From contig NZ_JAHBBH010000011.1 in assembly GCF_019331735.1 (NCBI RefSeq), forward strand, positions 23,275-87,274: 64,000 nucleotides of DNA, in the 5' to 3' direction. The stretch's first letter is position 1. Each line of letters starts with the position of its first letter. This document shows positions 17,304-27,216 of this stretch, one piece after another. The position numbers were made by a program, and so were the translations under genes. The notes under the pieces are model-generated. The model was given only the letters and a program-made list of their open reading frames with translations. It did no database searches and was not told where the DNA came from. The stretch comes from Bifidobacterium miconis. Lineage in GTDB: Bacteria; Actinomycetota; Actinomycetes; Actinomycetales; Bifidobacteriaceae.

Positions 17304-17418
17304 AAAGCGCGCTACGATGTGTACCAGCGCAAAGGAACGACGCGAAGTGATCGTCAGCCTCTTCGGCGGACTTCTGGCGCGGACATACTGGATTTTTCTA
17401 GATACGAGGTGACCTACA

Positions 17419-17712
17419 GTGTCGATCAAGCTCACACCGTTGGAGGACAAGATCATCGTCAAGCAGGCCGAGGCCGAGACGCAGACCGCTTCCGGTCTGT
17501 ACATCCCGGACAACGCCAAGGAGAAGCCGCAGCAGGGCGAAGTCCTGGCCGTCGGCCCGGGCCGCCGTGACGACAAGGGCGAGCGCATCCCGATGGACGT
17601 CAAGGTCGGCGACAAGGTGCTGTACTCCAAGTACGGCGGCACCGAAGTCCACTATGAGGGCGAGGACTACCTGATCGTCTCCGCTCGCGACATTCTCGCC
17701 ATCCTCGGCTGA
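17419..17712 (+). CDS. groS: Co-chaperonin GroES
   Basis: The 97-aa protein forms the heptameric lid of the GroEL folding chamber. The sequence [47 protein letters not shown] contains the mobile loop, followed by [40 protein letters not shown]. The start codon is GTG at 17419, with AGGTGA upstream. groEL is not adjacent: the gene is followed by a terminator, so groES stands alone. Regulation is by HrcA through the CIRCE element at 17277-17303. Confidence 0.98.
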   Translation: MSIKLTPLEDKIIVKQAEAETQTASGLYIPDNAKEKPQQGEVLAVGPGRRDDKGERIPMDVKVGDKVLYSKYGGTEVHYEGEDYLIVSARDILAILG

Positions 17713-17741
17713 GACCGTCGCGCATCGCGCGATTCGTACCG

Positions 17742-17775
17742 ATCCCGTCCGGCAACACGCCGGGCGGGATTTTTT
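17742..17775 (+). terminator. Terminator of groS
   Basis: ATCCCGTCCGGC at 17742-17753 pairs perfectly with GCCGGGCGGGAT at 17759-17770, followed by a run of six T. Confidence 0.95.
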
Positions 17776-17861
17776 GTGTCCGATTTCGCCCTCGGCGCGC
17801 GCTCTCAGCCTGAGCCGATATTCTTGGAGCAGGTGTATGCACTATCCGACTGGGGGAAGAC

Positions 17862-18836
17862 ATGCAGGACGATTCAACGACGACGTCATCCGCGACCATC
17901 ATCGCCGATCTGGTCAACGAACTCGACAACGTGCTCTCATGCCCGCGCGAGGTCATCGAACTGGCCGTGTGCACGTTCGCGGCCGGCGGCCATCTGCTGC
18001 TCGAAGACGTGCCGGGCGTGGGCAAGACGACGCTGGCACGCGCGCTGGCCCGTGCGATGGGCGGCGAGTCGCGCCGCATCCAGTTCACGCCGGACCTCCT
18101 GCCGTCCGACCTGACCGGCGTGAGCATCTACTCGCAGAGTTCCGGTCGCTTCGATTTTCATCCGGGCCCGCTGTTCACGAACATCGTCATCGCCGACGAG
18201 GTGAATCGTGCGAACCCGAAGGCCCAGTCGGCCATGCTCGAGGCGATGGGCGAGCGGCAGATCACCGTGGACGGCAACACGTACGAACTGCCCGACCCGT
18301 ATTTCGTGGTCGCCACGCAGAACCCGATCGAGTTGGAGGGCACGTATCCGCTGCCCGAAGCGCAGCTGGACCGTTTCATGGCGTGCACGAGCTTCGGCTA
18401 TCCGACCGCCGAGGCCGAGTCGGCCATGCTCACCGGCGAGCACGTCATGCAGCCGCTCGAGGGTCTGCGCGAGGTGTGCTCGCTCGACGACATGCGCGCG
18501 CTGCGCCGGTCGGTCGCGAGCGTTGCGCTTTCGCCGCAGATCGCCGACTACATCGTCGCGCTGGTCGACGCGACGCGCGACCGCGAGGGCGTGCGGTACG
18601 GCGCGTCGCCGCGCGGCAGCCTGCATCTGGCGATCATGGCCCGCTCCCGCGCGCTTGCCGCCGGACGCATGTTCGTGGTGCCGGACGACGTGCAGTCGCT
18701 GGCGGTGCCGGTGCTGGCGCATCGTCTGGTGCTCGACAATGCCGGTTACGGCACCACGTCGATGGAAGGAGCCCGGCGCGTGATCCGCGCGATCGTCGAT
18801 GCGGTGCCTGCGCCGCGTGCCGGCCGACACGCGTAG
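17862..18836 (+). CDS. MoxR-family AAA+ ATPase
   Basis: The 324-aa cytosolic AAA+ chaperone-like ATPase has Walker A EDVPGVGKTTLARALA near residues 47-62, then the MoxR signature RIQFTPDLLPSDLTGV and FHPGPLFTNIVIADEVNRANPKAQSAMLEAM (Walker B, near 105-125). Sensor 1 lies in VVATQNPIELEGTYPLPEAQLDRF and the sensor 2 region in RYGASPRGSLHL. MoxR proteins work with DUF58/VWA partners to mature or insert target proteins. Here the partner is the next gene, a DUF58-transglutaminase fusion 45 bp downstream. The ATG at 17862 is preceded by GGGGGAAG. Confidence 0.95.
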   Translation: MQDDSTTTSSATIIADLVNELDNVLSCPREVIELAVCTFAAGGHLLLEDVPGVGKTTLARALARAMGGESRRIQFTPDLLPSDLTGVSIYSQSSGRFDFHPGPLFTNIVIADEVNRANPKAQSAMLEAMGERQITVDGNTYELPDPYFVVATQNPIELEGTYPLPEAQLDRFMACTSFGYPTAEAESAMLTGEHVMQPLEGLREVCSLDDMRALRRSVASVALSPQIADYIVALVDATRDREGVRYGASPRGSLHLAIMARSRALAAGRMFVVPDDVQSLAVPVLAHRLVLDNAGYGTTSMEGARRVIRAIVDAVPAPRAGRHA

Positions 18837-18881
18837 CCGGCGCTCGGTGCGAGCCGGAAACGGCAGGATTTGGGGGTTGCG

Positions 18882-21800
18882 ATGGGGAAGCTGCATCGGG
18901 TCCGTTCCCGCGAGACGTCGCGAGGCGAGTCGCGTGGCGCGGCGCATGCCGTTTCGGGTACGGGCCGCTGGCGCAGGCATGGGCTGATCCGGCCCAGTGC
19001 GGCCGGCATGGTCGTGCTGGCGGGCGATGCCGCGTTCTGGTTTTTGGCATTGATGCTCGACGACCGCGTGCTTGTCGTCGGCGCGTTGCTGCTGGCGATC
19101 GTCTGGGTCTGTTCGCTGATGACGGTCGTTGCGCAGTGGCTGGCCGTCGGCCGCGGCGCGACATCGCTGGTCACGCCGCGTGCGGTACGCACGCGACGGC
19201 AGTACGAGCGGCTTGATCAGGACGGGCGCATCGTCGCGCGGTACGTCGGCGACCGGCCGACCGTACGCGGCCTGTACCGTTGCGTTTCGCTGTTCGCATG
19301 GTGGCATGATCCGTTCGGCCTGTTCTCCGCCTCCCGCGTGCTGCCGCAGCGCGACGAGCTCGTCGTCCTGCCGAACTCCGACGATACGGCCGGCAACGGG
19401 CGGCAGGCCACCGACCAGCGCCTGCAGGGGCAGTCGCACAGCGACGACACGGGTGGCGTACGCGACTACGTGCCCGGCGACCCGCCGAAACTCATCTCGT
19501 GGAAGGCCACCGCGCATCGCGGCGAGCTCATGACCCGCGAAACCGGGCGCGAAGTGCAGGCCGCCACGATCGTCGTGCTCGACGCGCGGCGGGGAAGCGC
19601 CCGGGACGCTATCGACGATCGCGACGACGCGTCCGCTCTCAGCCTTGCGCAGATCGACGCGCAGGTCGATCGCGTGCTGCCGCTGCTCGCGACGGCGTCC
19701 GCCCACCGGCGGCTGGTCGTCACCGACGGCGTGCGCGTGGCCGACGAACCGGGTCGCGCGGCCCGACTGCTCGCCGCCGCCATGCCGGTTGCCGACGACG
19801 GCGCCGACGAGCATGCCTATGCGGCCCGCGTGCGCGAAGTCGTCGCGCACCAGCAGGGCGTAGTCAGCGTGCGGCTGCTCACCCCGTACCCGCAAGGCGC
19901 GCTTGCCGCGGCGCTGCGCCGCACCGTCGGACAGGACCAGCTGAGCGTGGAGGAAGTGTCGGCGGCGGAGACCGGCGCCTCGCGGGCTCGCGCCGCGAAG
20001 GACGGCGCGAGAACCCGGGCGAAAGCGGGAGCGCGGGCCGGCGGAATGACGGCCGCGGCATCGGCGGCTCCGGCGGGGAAGCTGGCCGGGCGTCCGGCGT
20101 CCTCCCGTGAAACAACCCGCGGCATTTCCCGTGGAACTCTTCGTGAAACGCTGGCCGCCGGCCGACGGACGGCAATCGCCAGCCGCGCGTTCATCGCATT
20201 GGCGCTTGTCGCGTTCTTCACCTTCGCCGTGCTGTCGTTGACCAGCATCATCGCCGGCGGCTGGTGGTCGTGGTTCCTGGGCGTCGCGCTCGCGCTCGTC
20301 GCGATCGAAGCGAACCTGCCGAGTCAGTCGAAACCGCGCTATGCGGCGCGAACGGCCGCCGTGCTCATCGCCGCCGTTGCGACGGCGCTCGCGCTCATCG
20401 TGCTGCGCATCCGCAGCGACACCGGTCTGTGGGTGTTCGACCGCTCCGCGCTGCGCAGTTCCGCCGAACAGATCGCGTCCTCCGCGGGCGCCGCGGATCC
20501 GCGGACCATCGCCGAGGCCGGAGCGTCGGCAACGCCGTGGAATTTCTTCAGCAGCATCGTCGTCGCCGGATTCCGCAAGCTCAACGTGCAGCTGCCGCCC
20601 GTCAGCGTCGATGCGGACGGCGACGTCGTGCTCATCGCCGTCGCGGCCGCGATCGTGATCGTCGTGCGGCTGCTGCTTATTGCGCGCCGGTCCGCGCCCG
20701 CGTTCGCCCTGCTGCCGGTCGCGGCGTTCGCCGCCGACTACGCGTTCATGGGCCGCGAAACCGACCTGTGGCGCATCGTCGCCGTCGCGCTGCTGTTCCT
20801 GCTCGCGCTGTGGGCCGTGCGGCCCGAACGGGCGCTGCCCGCACTGCCGGTCACCGCGTCGGCCGTGGTCGCCGCGCTCGTCTTCTCGCTCACACCGTCC
20901 GCCATGGATCTCGCGTATGCCGTGCCGATCGCCATCGGCAACTCCACCGGCCTGCTCACCGCCAACACGATCAACCCGATGGTCGACCTCAAACGCTCGC
21001 TCACGAGCGGCTCGGCGTCGACCGTGCTCACCTACAAGGCCGACGACCGCACCTACCTGCGCATGGCCACGCTCGACGACTTCAACGGCGACATGTGGAG
21101 TTACGACGAATCGCTCGCCAAATCGGCCGAACTGTACGGCGCGGGCATCCAGCTCGGCCACAATGCCAGCGACGACAACGACAACAGCTTCTTCTTCCAA
21201 TACGACGACCCGCTGTTCCTGTACTCACAGATGCTCAGCGCCACGGCCGCGCCGTCGTACGGCGGTTCCGATCAGTCGAACGGCAACTCCGAACAGTCCG
21301 GCTCCGGGCAATCCGGCGGGCCGTCCGGTTCGGGTCAGTCGGCTGGACAGGCATCCGGCCAGTCGACCGGCCAATCGTCGATGCTGCGCAGCATAGGGCA
21401 GTTCTACACCGACATCGACGTGACGATCACCACGCTGCGCTCGCGATTCCTGCCGCTACCGGACGCGACCAGCTTCGTGAGCGGCGTTTCCGGTTGGATG
21501 CGCTCCGGGTCGACCGTGTACAGCCGCGAATCGTCCACCGACAAGGGCATGCAGTACAGCGCGCACGGCATCGGGCTCGAACCCATCTCGTCGTTGTCCG
21601 GATTCCGGCAGGTCGGCACCGTCAACACGATGCGCACCACCCTGCAGCAGACCATGGAAACGCTGCTCGAGCAGGATTCCGCCACCGCGCGGCAATGGGA
21701 TCAAATAGCGGCTGACGGCCTCGGCGAAGTGGACGACGGATGGCTGCTCATGCCGCTGACCGTGGGCGATGACGGCACGGTGTACGACGCCGCCGGCAAC

Positions 21801-23462
21801 GTGGCCGGGCATACCAGCTCGATGGCCGCCTCCGACGACGCCAACGGCGCCGGTTCTGGCCTTGATGCGACCCAGCCGGACATCGCCGCGGGCATGACGC
21901 TGTCGTACACCTTCCGCCAGCGCATCGGCTACGACGGCTCGACCTCGATCCTGATGGGCGTCAGCGACGATGACGACCGCAAGGCCATGCTCGCCGTGCA
22001 CAACGGCACCATGGACGGCATCAGCGTGAGCGGCGACTCGTCGCAGGGCCAGTCCGGATTCCTGTGGACGTCCGGCGGGGCGCAGAACGGTTCGTCGTCC
22101 GAAGGCGAGTCGTCCGGCAATGCGGCGGCATACGACGAGGCCGAAAACATGTTCAAGAAGCGCGGCTATGTCCTGCGCTGGGGGCGCAGCGGCACGGACA
22201 TCAGCGACAAGGAGTTCGCCGACAACATGCAGCAGGCGTTCGACCGGGTCGACACGCTGAACGCGCGGGCGCTGTCCCGCTATCGTTCGCTGCCCGACGA
22301 CCTGCCGTCCAACGTCACCGCGCTTGTCAAGCAGGCCAAGGCCGACGGGATCGCGACCGACGGCAAGGGCTACGACCATCAGACCGCCGCCATGCAGTGG
22401 CTCGTCGACTACTTCACCGACGATGCGAACGGTTTCACCTATTCGTTGAACTCGCCGGACGGCGACGGCCGATCCAACCTCGACGTCATCAACGACTTCC
22501 TCGACAAGCGCGCCGGCTACTGTACGCACTACGCGACCACGCTCGCCGTGCTCGGCCGCGCGATGGGCGTGCCCACGCGCGTCGTACTCGGCTACAACCG
22601 CGGCGTCGGCGACTCGATCGGCGGGACGTATACGGTCGCCGCCAAACAGCTGCACGCGTGGACCGAAGCGTACATCGAAAACGTCGGCTGGGTGCCGTTC
22701 GATGTGACGCCCGCCACCACCGAAAACGGCAGCGCGTCCGACTCGGACAACACGTCCGGCTCGTCTTCGTCCACCGGATCGTCGGCCGACGACACGCCGA
22801 CGACCGATCTCGGCAGCACCTCCGACGGCACGACGGACACGACCGATGGCGCGACGTCCGGCGACGAGACCTCCAATTCGACTGACGGCGACATCACGGC
22901 CGACGCGACGGTCGGCAAGACGACGCGCCGCATCGTGCCCGAAGACGCTTCGCCGTGGATGGCGTTCGCGATCTGGGCGTCGATCGTGCTGTGCGTGCTG
23001 CTGGCCGTATCGCTGCTGCCCGCGTTGGCGCGCCGGCTGAGGCGGGTGCGGCGGCTTGCGCTCGTGCGGCGCGGCGACGGGCGGCGCGGCTGGCTGGCCG
23101 GCTGGGCCGAACTGTGCGACAGCGCGTGGGACGCCGGCCTGCGATGGTCCGCCAGCGATACGGACCGTACGATCGGCGCGCTGATCGGGGAACGGTTCGG
23201 CGGCATGCTTGGCGCCAACGCGTCGGACGGCGGGGCGGTTGGCTATGCGCGGCACGTTGACGCGCTGCTGTTTGCGGATGATGCCGTGGCTGCCGGGGTT
23301 GAGCGTGGGAACGGAGCGGCGGGCGAGTCGTCCGCGGAACGCGGGCCGCTTGACCGGGTGACCGACGGGCTTGTCGCGATCCGCGAGGCGCGCCGCAAGG
23401 AACCGTGGCCGCGGCGTCTGCGCCGATTCCTGCTCCCCGCCTCCCTGTTGCGCCGCAGATAG
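18882..23462 (+). CDS. DUF58-transglutaminase (TgpA-like) fusion protein
   Basis: One uninterrupted frame of about 1526 aa joins two proteins that are usually separate. Residues 1-390 form a DUF58 protein: two N-terminal membrane helices (VVLAGDAAFWFLALML, VVGALLLAIVWVCSLM), then the DUF58 core GVRDYVPGDPPKLISWKATAHRGELMTRE near 190-220. From about 430 comes a TgpA-like membrane region with six or so helices, a Ser/Gly/Gln-rich extracellular stretch (about 790-830), and a transglutaminase core with the catalytic triad visible: Cys1214 in AGYCTHYA, His1258 in LHAWTE, Asp1274 in PFDVTPA. A last helix (about 1360-1385) and a basic cytoplasmic tail follow. The ATG at 18882 is chosen; a TTG at 18870 is in frame. 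The pair with MoxR suggests envelope protein processing. Confidence 0.85.
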   Translation: MGKLHRVRSRETSRGESRGAAHAVSGTGRWRRHGLIRPSAAGMVVLAGDAAFWFLALMLDDRVLVVGALLLAIVWVCSLMTVVAQWLAVGRGATSLVTPRAVRTRRQYERLDQDGRIVARYVGDRPTVRGLYRCVSLFAWWHDPFGLFSASRVLPQRDELVVLPNSDDTAGNGRQATDQRLQGQSHSDDTGGVRDYVPGDPPKLISWKATAHRGELMTRETGREVQAATIVVLDARRGSARDAIDDRDDASALSLAQIDAQVDRVLPLLATASAHRRLVVTDGVRVADEPGRAARLLAAAMPVADDGADEHAYAARVREVVAHQQGVVSVRLLTPYPQGALAAALRRTVGQDQLSVEEVSAAETGASRARAAKDGARTRAKAGARAGGMTAAASAAPAGKLAGRPASSRETTRGISRGTLRETLAAGRRTAIASRAFIALALVAFFTFAVLSLTSIIAGGWWSWFLGVALALVAIEANLPSQSKPRYAARTAAVLIAAVATALALIVLRIRSDTGLWVFDRSALRSSAEQIASSAGAADPRTIAEAGASATPWNFFSSIVVAGFRKLNVQLPPVSVDADGDVVLIAVAAAIVIVVRLLLIARRSAPAFALLPVAAFAADYAFMGRETDLWRIVAVALLFLLALWAVRPERALPALPVTASAVVAALVFSLTPSAMDLAYAVPIAIGNSTGLLTANTINPMVDLKRSLTSGSASTVLTYKADDRTYLRMATLDDFNGDMWSYDESLAKSAELYGAGIQLGHNASDDNDNSFFFQYDDPLFLYSQMLSATAAPSYGGSDQSNGNSEQSGSGQSGGPSGSGQSAGQASGQSTGQSSMLRSIGQFYTDIDVTITTLRSRFLPLPDATSFVSGVSGWMRSGSTVYSRESSTDKGMQYSAHGIGLEPISSLSGFRQVGTVNTMRTTLQQTMETLLEQDSATARQWDQIAADGLGEVDDGWLLMPLTVGDDGTVYDAAGNVAGHTSSMAASDDANGAGSGLDATQPDIAAGMTLSYTFRQRIGYDGSTSILMGVSDDDDRKAMLAVHNGTMDGISVSGDSSQGQSGFLWTSGGAQNGSSSEGESSGNAAAYDEAENMFKKRGYVLRWGRSGTDISDKEFADNMQQAFDRVDTLNARALSRYRSLPDDLPSNVTALVKQAKADGIATDGKGYDHQTAAMQWLVDYFTDDANGFTYSLNSPDGDGRSNLDVINDFLDKRAGYCTHYATTLAVLGRAMGVPTRVVLGYNRGVGDSIGGTYTVAAKQLHAWTEAYIENVGWVPFDVTPATTENGSASDSDNTSGSSSSTGSSADDTPTTDLGSTSDGTTDTTDGATSGDETSNSTDGDITADATVGKTTRRIVPEDASPWMAFAIWASIVLCVLLAVSLLPALARRLRRVRRLALVRRGDGRRGWLAGWAELCDSAWDAGLRWSASDTDRTIGALIGERFGGMLGANASDGGAVGYARHVDALLFADDAVAAGVERGNGAAGESSAERGPLDRVTDGLVAIREARRKEPWPRRLRRFLLPASLLRRR

Positions 23463-23692
23463 GTGAGGGGCGGGGAGCTTCGGCCCCTCGGCCGGGCGGG
23501 ATCGTCACGCGTCGAGAAAGGCACCTCGGCCATAAATTCCAGAGACGGTTTCCCGAGCGTGACCGAGAGACGACGTGAAAAACGTTGGAATTCCAACGAG
23601 ACACGCCGTAAGCACCTCCGATTTGCGCTTGTCGCAGACCTATGGCATATTAGTCGAGTTGTCAAAAACGACCTAGGTCGCAGAGATAACAT

Positions 23693-23774
23693 GGCGGATT
23701 TCCCAAGCGGTCAAAGGGAACTGACTGTAAATCAGTCGCCTCGTGCTTCAGTGGTTCGAATCCACTATCCGCCA
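23693..23774 (+). tRNA. tRNA-Tyr (GTA)
   Basis: The acceptor GGCGGAT pairs with ATCCGCC (23767-23773), with discriminator A. The anticodon stem ACTGA/TCAGT carries loop CTGTAAA with GTA. A T arm AGTGG-TTCGAAT-CCACT and a class-II variable arm are present. The 3' CCA is not encoded. Confidence 0.96.
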
Positions 23775-23775
23775 C

Positions 23776-23847
<72 letters not shown>

Positions 23848-23851
23848 CTCT

Positions 23852-23925
23852 GGCGGGATAGCTCAGCTGGCTAGAGCGTACGACTCATAATCGTAAGGTC
23901 AAGAGTTCGAGTCTCTTTCTCGCTA
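23852..23925 (+). tRNA. tRNA-Met (CAT)
   Basis: The acceptor GGCGGGA pairs with TCTCGCT (23918-23924, two G-T pairs), discriminator A. The anticodon stem TACGA/TCGTA encloses CTCATAA with CAT. The features fit elongator methionine tRNA. No CCA is encoded. Confidence 0.94.
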
Positions 23926-23975
23926 CAAATGTCGGCGGAACAGCCGATGGACAACGAACACAAGAGGTGAACCAA

Positions 23976-24146
23976 ATGGCAAGCAAGAGCGCCGACATCC
24001 GTCCGGGCATCACGCTGGCATGCACCGAGTGCAAGGAGCGTAACTACATCACGACCAAGAACCGTCGTAACACGCCGGATCGTCTTGAGCTGAAGAAGTT
24101 CTGCCCGCGCTGCGGCAAGCAGACCGTGCACCGCGAGACCCGCTGA
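23976..24146 (+). CDS. rpmG: 50S ribosomal protein L33
   Basis: A 56-aa protein, [29 protein letters not shown], with [19 protein letters not shown] near the end. Two CxxC pairs form a zinc ribbon, so this is the zinc-containing (C+) L33 version. The start ATG follows CAAGAGGTG. It sits 50 bp after tRNA-Met, probably in the same transcript, and ends at the terminator 24170-24198. Confidence 0.97.
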   Translation: MASKSADIRPGITLACTECKERNYITTKNRRNTPDRLELKKFCPRCGKQTVHRETR

Positions 24147-24169
24147 GCCGGTTCAACACCAAGCTTTCA

Positions 24170-24198
24170 AACCCGACCGTCACCGGTCGGGTTTTTTG
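24170..24198 (+). terminator. Terminator after rpmG
   Basis: AACCCGACCG (24170-24179) pairs perfectly with CGGTCGGGTT (24184-24193) around TCAC, followed by TTTT. Confidence 0.93.
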
Positions 24199-24213
24199 TT
24201 TATGCTGACACAC

Positions 24214-25398
24214 ATGACTTCTTTTGCGGACATCACCACCATCGGCGTGGGCGGGCCGATCGCCCGATTCATCGAACCCACCTCGCGCGTCGGCGTCATC
24301 GAAGCCGTCGAAGACGCGGATTCTTGCGGATTGCCGCTGTGCGTCATCGGCGGCGGTTCCAACATGCTCGTCGCCGACGCGCCGTTCGACGGCGTGGTCG
24401 TGCGCGACGCGCGCCGTCGCATCACCGTGCCGGACGAAGCCGCGCCGGTCGAACGCGGCGAGCGCATCGTTCACGTCAACGCGGAAGCCGGCTGCAACTG
24501 GGACGATTTCGTCGCGTTCACCGTCGAACTCGGGCTGGAAGGCGTCGAGGGCCTGTCGGGCATCCCCGGCACGGTCGGTGCGTCGGTCGTGCAGAACATC
24601 GGCGCATACGGGCAGGAAGTCGCCACGACGGTCGAATCCGTGGAGGTCTGGGATCGTCGCGACAAGAAGACGCTCGACATTCCGGCCGCGGACATGGGCT
24701 TCGGCTATCGCATGAGTCGGCTCAAGGAGAGCATGTATGCGGCTCCCGCGACGCCGGCGGCCGAGTTCTTCCCGTCGCCGCGCTACATCGTGCTGTCGGT
24801 CACGTTCGCGCTCAGGCACAGCGCGACCGGCACGGTCGGCTACGGGCAGCTCGCCAAGGCGCTCGGCGTCGAGGTCGGCGACCGCATGGAGACCAAGGCG
24901 ATCCGCAATGCGGTGCTCAAGGTCCGCGCGGCCAAGGGCATGCTTGAGGATGCGGGCCGGTACGCGAATCCGGCGATGGCCGGCACCAAGCGCGACGATC
25001 AGCTGGAGATCGCGCGGCACGCGCAGGAATCCACCCCCGACTACAACCGCCACAGCTGCGGTAGCTTCTTCATGAACCCGATCCTGACGCCCGAGGTGGC
25101 CGCGCGGCTTCCCGAAGATGCGCCGCGCTTCGACGCGGCATTGCCGAACGGCGAGCCGGGCGTCAAGACGTCCGCCGCATGGCTCATCGACCACGCCGGA
25201 TTCCATAAGGGCTACAAGATCGCCTCGGACGCGCCGGCCGGCCTGTCCACGCTGCACACGCTCGCGCTGACCAACCGCGGCGACGCGACCGCCGCCGACA
25301 TCGCCGCCCTCGCGCGCGTCGTGCAGGACGGCGTCGAAGCCGCGTTCGGCGTCCGGCTCGTGCCCGAACCGGTCGTCGTGGGCCTCGACCTGCGATGA
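24214..25398 (+). CDS. murB: UDP-N-acetylmuramate dehydrogenase
   Basis: The 394-aa FAD enzyme reduces UDP-GlcNAc-enolpyruvate to UDP-MurNAc in peptidoglycan synthesis. The FAD-binding signatures are TTIGVGGPIARFIEP, LCVIGGGSNMLVADAPFDG and the segment EGLSGIPGTVGASVVQNIGAYGQEV near residue 115. The catalytic Ser lies in SCGSFFMNPI, followed by SAAWLIDHAGFHKGY in the C-terminal domain. The ATG at 24214 is 7 nt after TATGCT (24201-24206), so the message is probably leaderless. An in-frame ATG at 24202 is part of the -10 box and less likely. Confidence 0.96.
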   Translation: MTSFADITTIGVGGPIARFIEPTSRVGVIEAVEDADSCGLPLCVIGGGSNMLVADAPFDGVVVRDARRRITVPDEAAPVERGERIVHVNAEAGCNWDDFVAFTVELGLEGVEGLSGIPGTVGASVVQNIGAYGQEVATTVESVEVWDRRDKKTLDIPAADMGFGYRMSRLKESMYAAPATPAAEFFPSPRYIVLSVTFALRHSATGTVGYGQLAKALGVEVGDRMETKAIRNAVLKVRAAKGMLEDAGRYANPAMAGTKRDDQLEIARHAQESTPDYNRHSCGSFFMNPILTPEVAARLPEDAPRFDAALPNGEPGVKTSAAWLIDHAGFHKGYKIASDAPAGLSTLHTLALTNRGDATAADIAALARVVQDGVEAAFGVRLVPEPVVVGLDLR

Positions 25399-25548
25399 GC
25401 CGGGGCGGGTTCGAGACGAATGCCTCGAACCGGTGCAATCCTTCCGAAACGGGCTCTTGCGCGATGTAACACGTTTCGCTTATGCTCGACTGTTGATAAT
25501 TACACGACCATCAGTCGAAACGACGCCGACAGAGAAGAGGCGAAACGT

Positions 25549-27087
25549 ATGTCCATGCACATATTCCGCACGAAATCAGTCGAGCAGACCATCGCCGAAA
25601 CCGGCGAAGCGGGACGCTCGCTCAAACGCAACCTCACATGGTGGGACCTGTCCATCATGGGCGTGGCCGTCGCGGTCGGCGCCGGCATCTTCTCGGTCGG
25701 CGCGCAGGCCGCCGCGTTCCACGCCGGCCCGGCCGTCATCATCAGCTTCCTGATCGCCGGCGTCGTGTGCGGCGCGGCCGTCATGTGCTACGCGGAATTC
25801 GCATCCATGATCCCGGTCGCCGGCTCCGCGTACACGTTCACCTACACCACGGTCGGCGAGATCATGGCCTGGGTGATCGGCTGGGACCTCATCCTCGAAA
25901 TGCTCATGGCCGGCTCGGTCATCTCCAAATACTGGGGCGTGTACCTCAACGACTTCATGCGGCTCATGGGCTGGAACGCGAACACCAACCTCACGTTCGG
26001 CTCGTTCCACATCGACATCGCGCCGATCATCATCGTCGCATTCTTCACCACGCTGCTCGTCTTCGGCACCAAGATCGGCGCCCGCGTCGACGGCGCGATG
26101 ACCGTGCTCAAGATCGCGATCGTCTTCTTCGTCGTCATCGTCGGCTTCTTCTACGTCAAGGCGTCCAACTTCACGCCGTTCATCCCGCCGAGCGAGCCCG
26201 CGTCCGCCGTCTCCGGCTCGATGGTCACCGGCGAAATAACCCAGCCGCTGTGGCAGTTCCTCACCGGCATGACGCCCTCCATCTACGGCGTGCCGGGCAT
26301 CCTGTCGGGCGCGGCGCTCGTGTTCTTCGCGTTCATCGGCTTCGACGTGGTCGCCACCGCGTCCGAGGAAACCATCAACCCGAAGAAGAACGTGCCGCTC
26401 GGCATCGGCGTGGGCATGGCGCTCATCATCGTCATGTACATGCTCGTCGCGATCGTGACCACCGGCATGGTCTCGTACAAGGACCTCGCCGCGCAGGACA
26501 GCCCGTCGCTGGCCACCGCGTTCGAGCTCGTCGGCGCGAACTGGGCCGCGAAGATCATCAGCTTCGGCATCGTGCTGGGACTGGCGACCGTGGTCATGGT
26601 GCTGCTGCTCGGCCTGACGCGCGTCGTGTTCGCGATGAGCCGCGACGGCCTGCTGCCGCGCGGGCTGTCCAAGACCGGCAAGCACGGCACGCCCGCCGCG
26701 CTGCAGATCTGCGTGGGCGTCGTCGTCGCGCTCGTCGCCGCGCTGTTCGACATCGGCGTGCTTTCCGACATGGTGAACATCGGCACGCTGTCCGCGTTCA
26801 CGCTCGTCGCGCTGTCCGTGCCGATCATGCGCAAGAAGCGCCCCGAACTGCCGCGCGCGTTCAAGATGCCCGGCAACCCGTGGGTGCCGATCCTGATCGC
26901 GCTCGCCAACCTGTGGCTCATGCTCAACCTGTCGGTGCTCACGTGGGTCCGATTCCTCGTGTGGCTCGTCATCGGCTTCTGCGTGTACTTCGGCTACAGC
27001 TACCGCCACGCACGCCTCGGCACCGGCGAACTCGACAAGGAGCTGGACGACGAGCTGGCCAAGGCCGGCGGCGCGCTTCGGTCGTGA
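25549..27087 (+). CDS. APC-family amino-acid permease (cationic amino-acid transporter type)
   Basis: The 512-aa inner-membrane permease has about 12-13 helices. The first helix carries the APC signature LTWWDLSIMGVAVAVGAGIFSVGAQAA. The next regions, GPAVIISFLIAGVVCGAAVMCYAEFASMIPVAGSAYTFTYTTVGEIMAWVIGWDLILE and FFAFIGFDVVATASEETINPKKN, are typical of the CAT (YfnA-like) subgroup. These usually exchange or import branched-chain, aromatic or cationic amino acids; the substrate is not determined. The ATG at 25549 follows GAGAAGAGG. An upstream in-frame extension lacks family similarity. The gene is monocistronic. Confidence 0.93.
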   Translation: MSMHIFRTKSVEQTIAETGEAGRSLKRNLTWWDLSIMGVAVAVGAGIFSVGAQAAAFHAGPAVIISFLIAGVVCGAAVMCYAEFASMIPVAGSAYTFTYTTVGEIMAWVIGWDLILEMLMAGSVISKYWGVYLNDFMRLMGWNANTNLTFGSFHIDIAPIIIVAFFTTLLVFGTKIGARVDGAMTVLKIAIVFFVVIVGFFYVKASNFTPFIPPSEPASAVSGSMVTGEITQPLWQFLTGMTPSIYGVPGILSGAALVFFAFIGFDVVATASEETINPKKNVPLGIGVGMALIIVMYMLVAIVTTGMVSYKDLAAQDSPSLATAFELVGANWAAKIISFGIVLGLATVVMVLLLGLTRVVFAMSRDGLLPRGLSKTGKHGTPAALQICVGVVVALVAALFDIGVLSDMVNIGTLSAFTLVALSVPIMRKKRPELPRAFKMPGNPWVPILIALANLWLMLNLSVLTWVRFLVWLVIGFCVYFGYSYRHARLGTGELDKELDDELAKAGGALRS

Positions 27088-27138
27088 CCGCCCTCTGCCG
27101 TCACGCGCGCTTCGATCGTGACGCGCGCTTCGACGGCG
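27071..27138. repeat. Direct repeats at the 3' end of the permease gene
   Basis: GCGCGCTTCGRTCGTGAC occurs at 27071-27088 (last codons of the permease) and 27105-27122, and a third partial copy begins at 27123. They are short tandem duplications of unknown meaning. Confidence 0.5.
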
Positions 27139-27216
27139 GTTCTGCGGCGGGACCGCCGCCGGAGCGCGTCCGAACTGTGGACTAGGCTTGAATGAGCTCA
27201 AACTAAGGAGAACACC

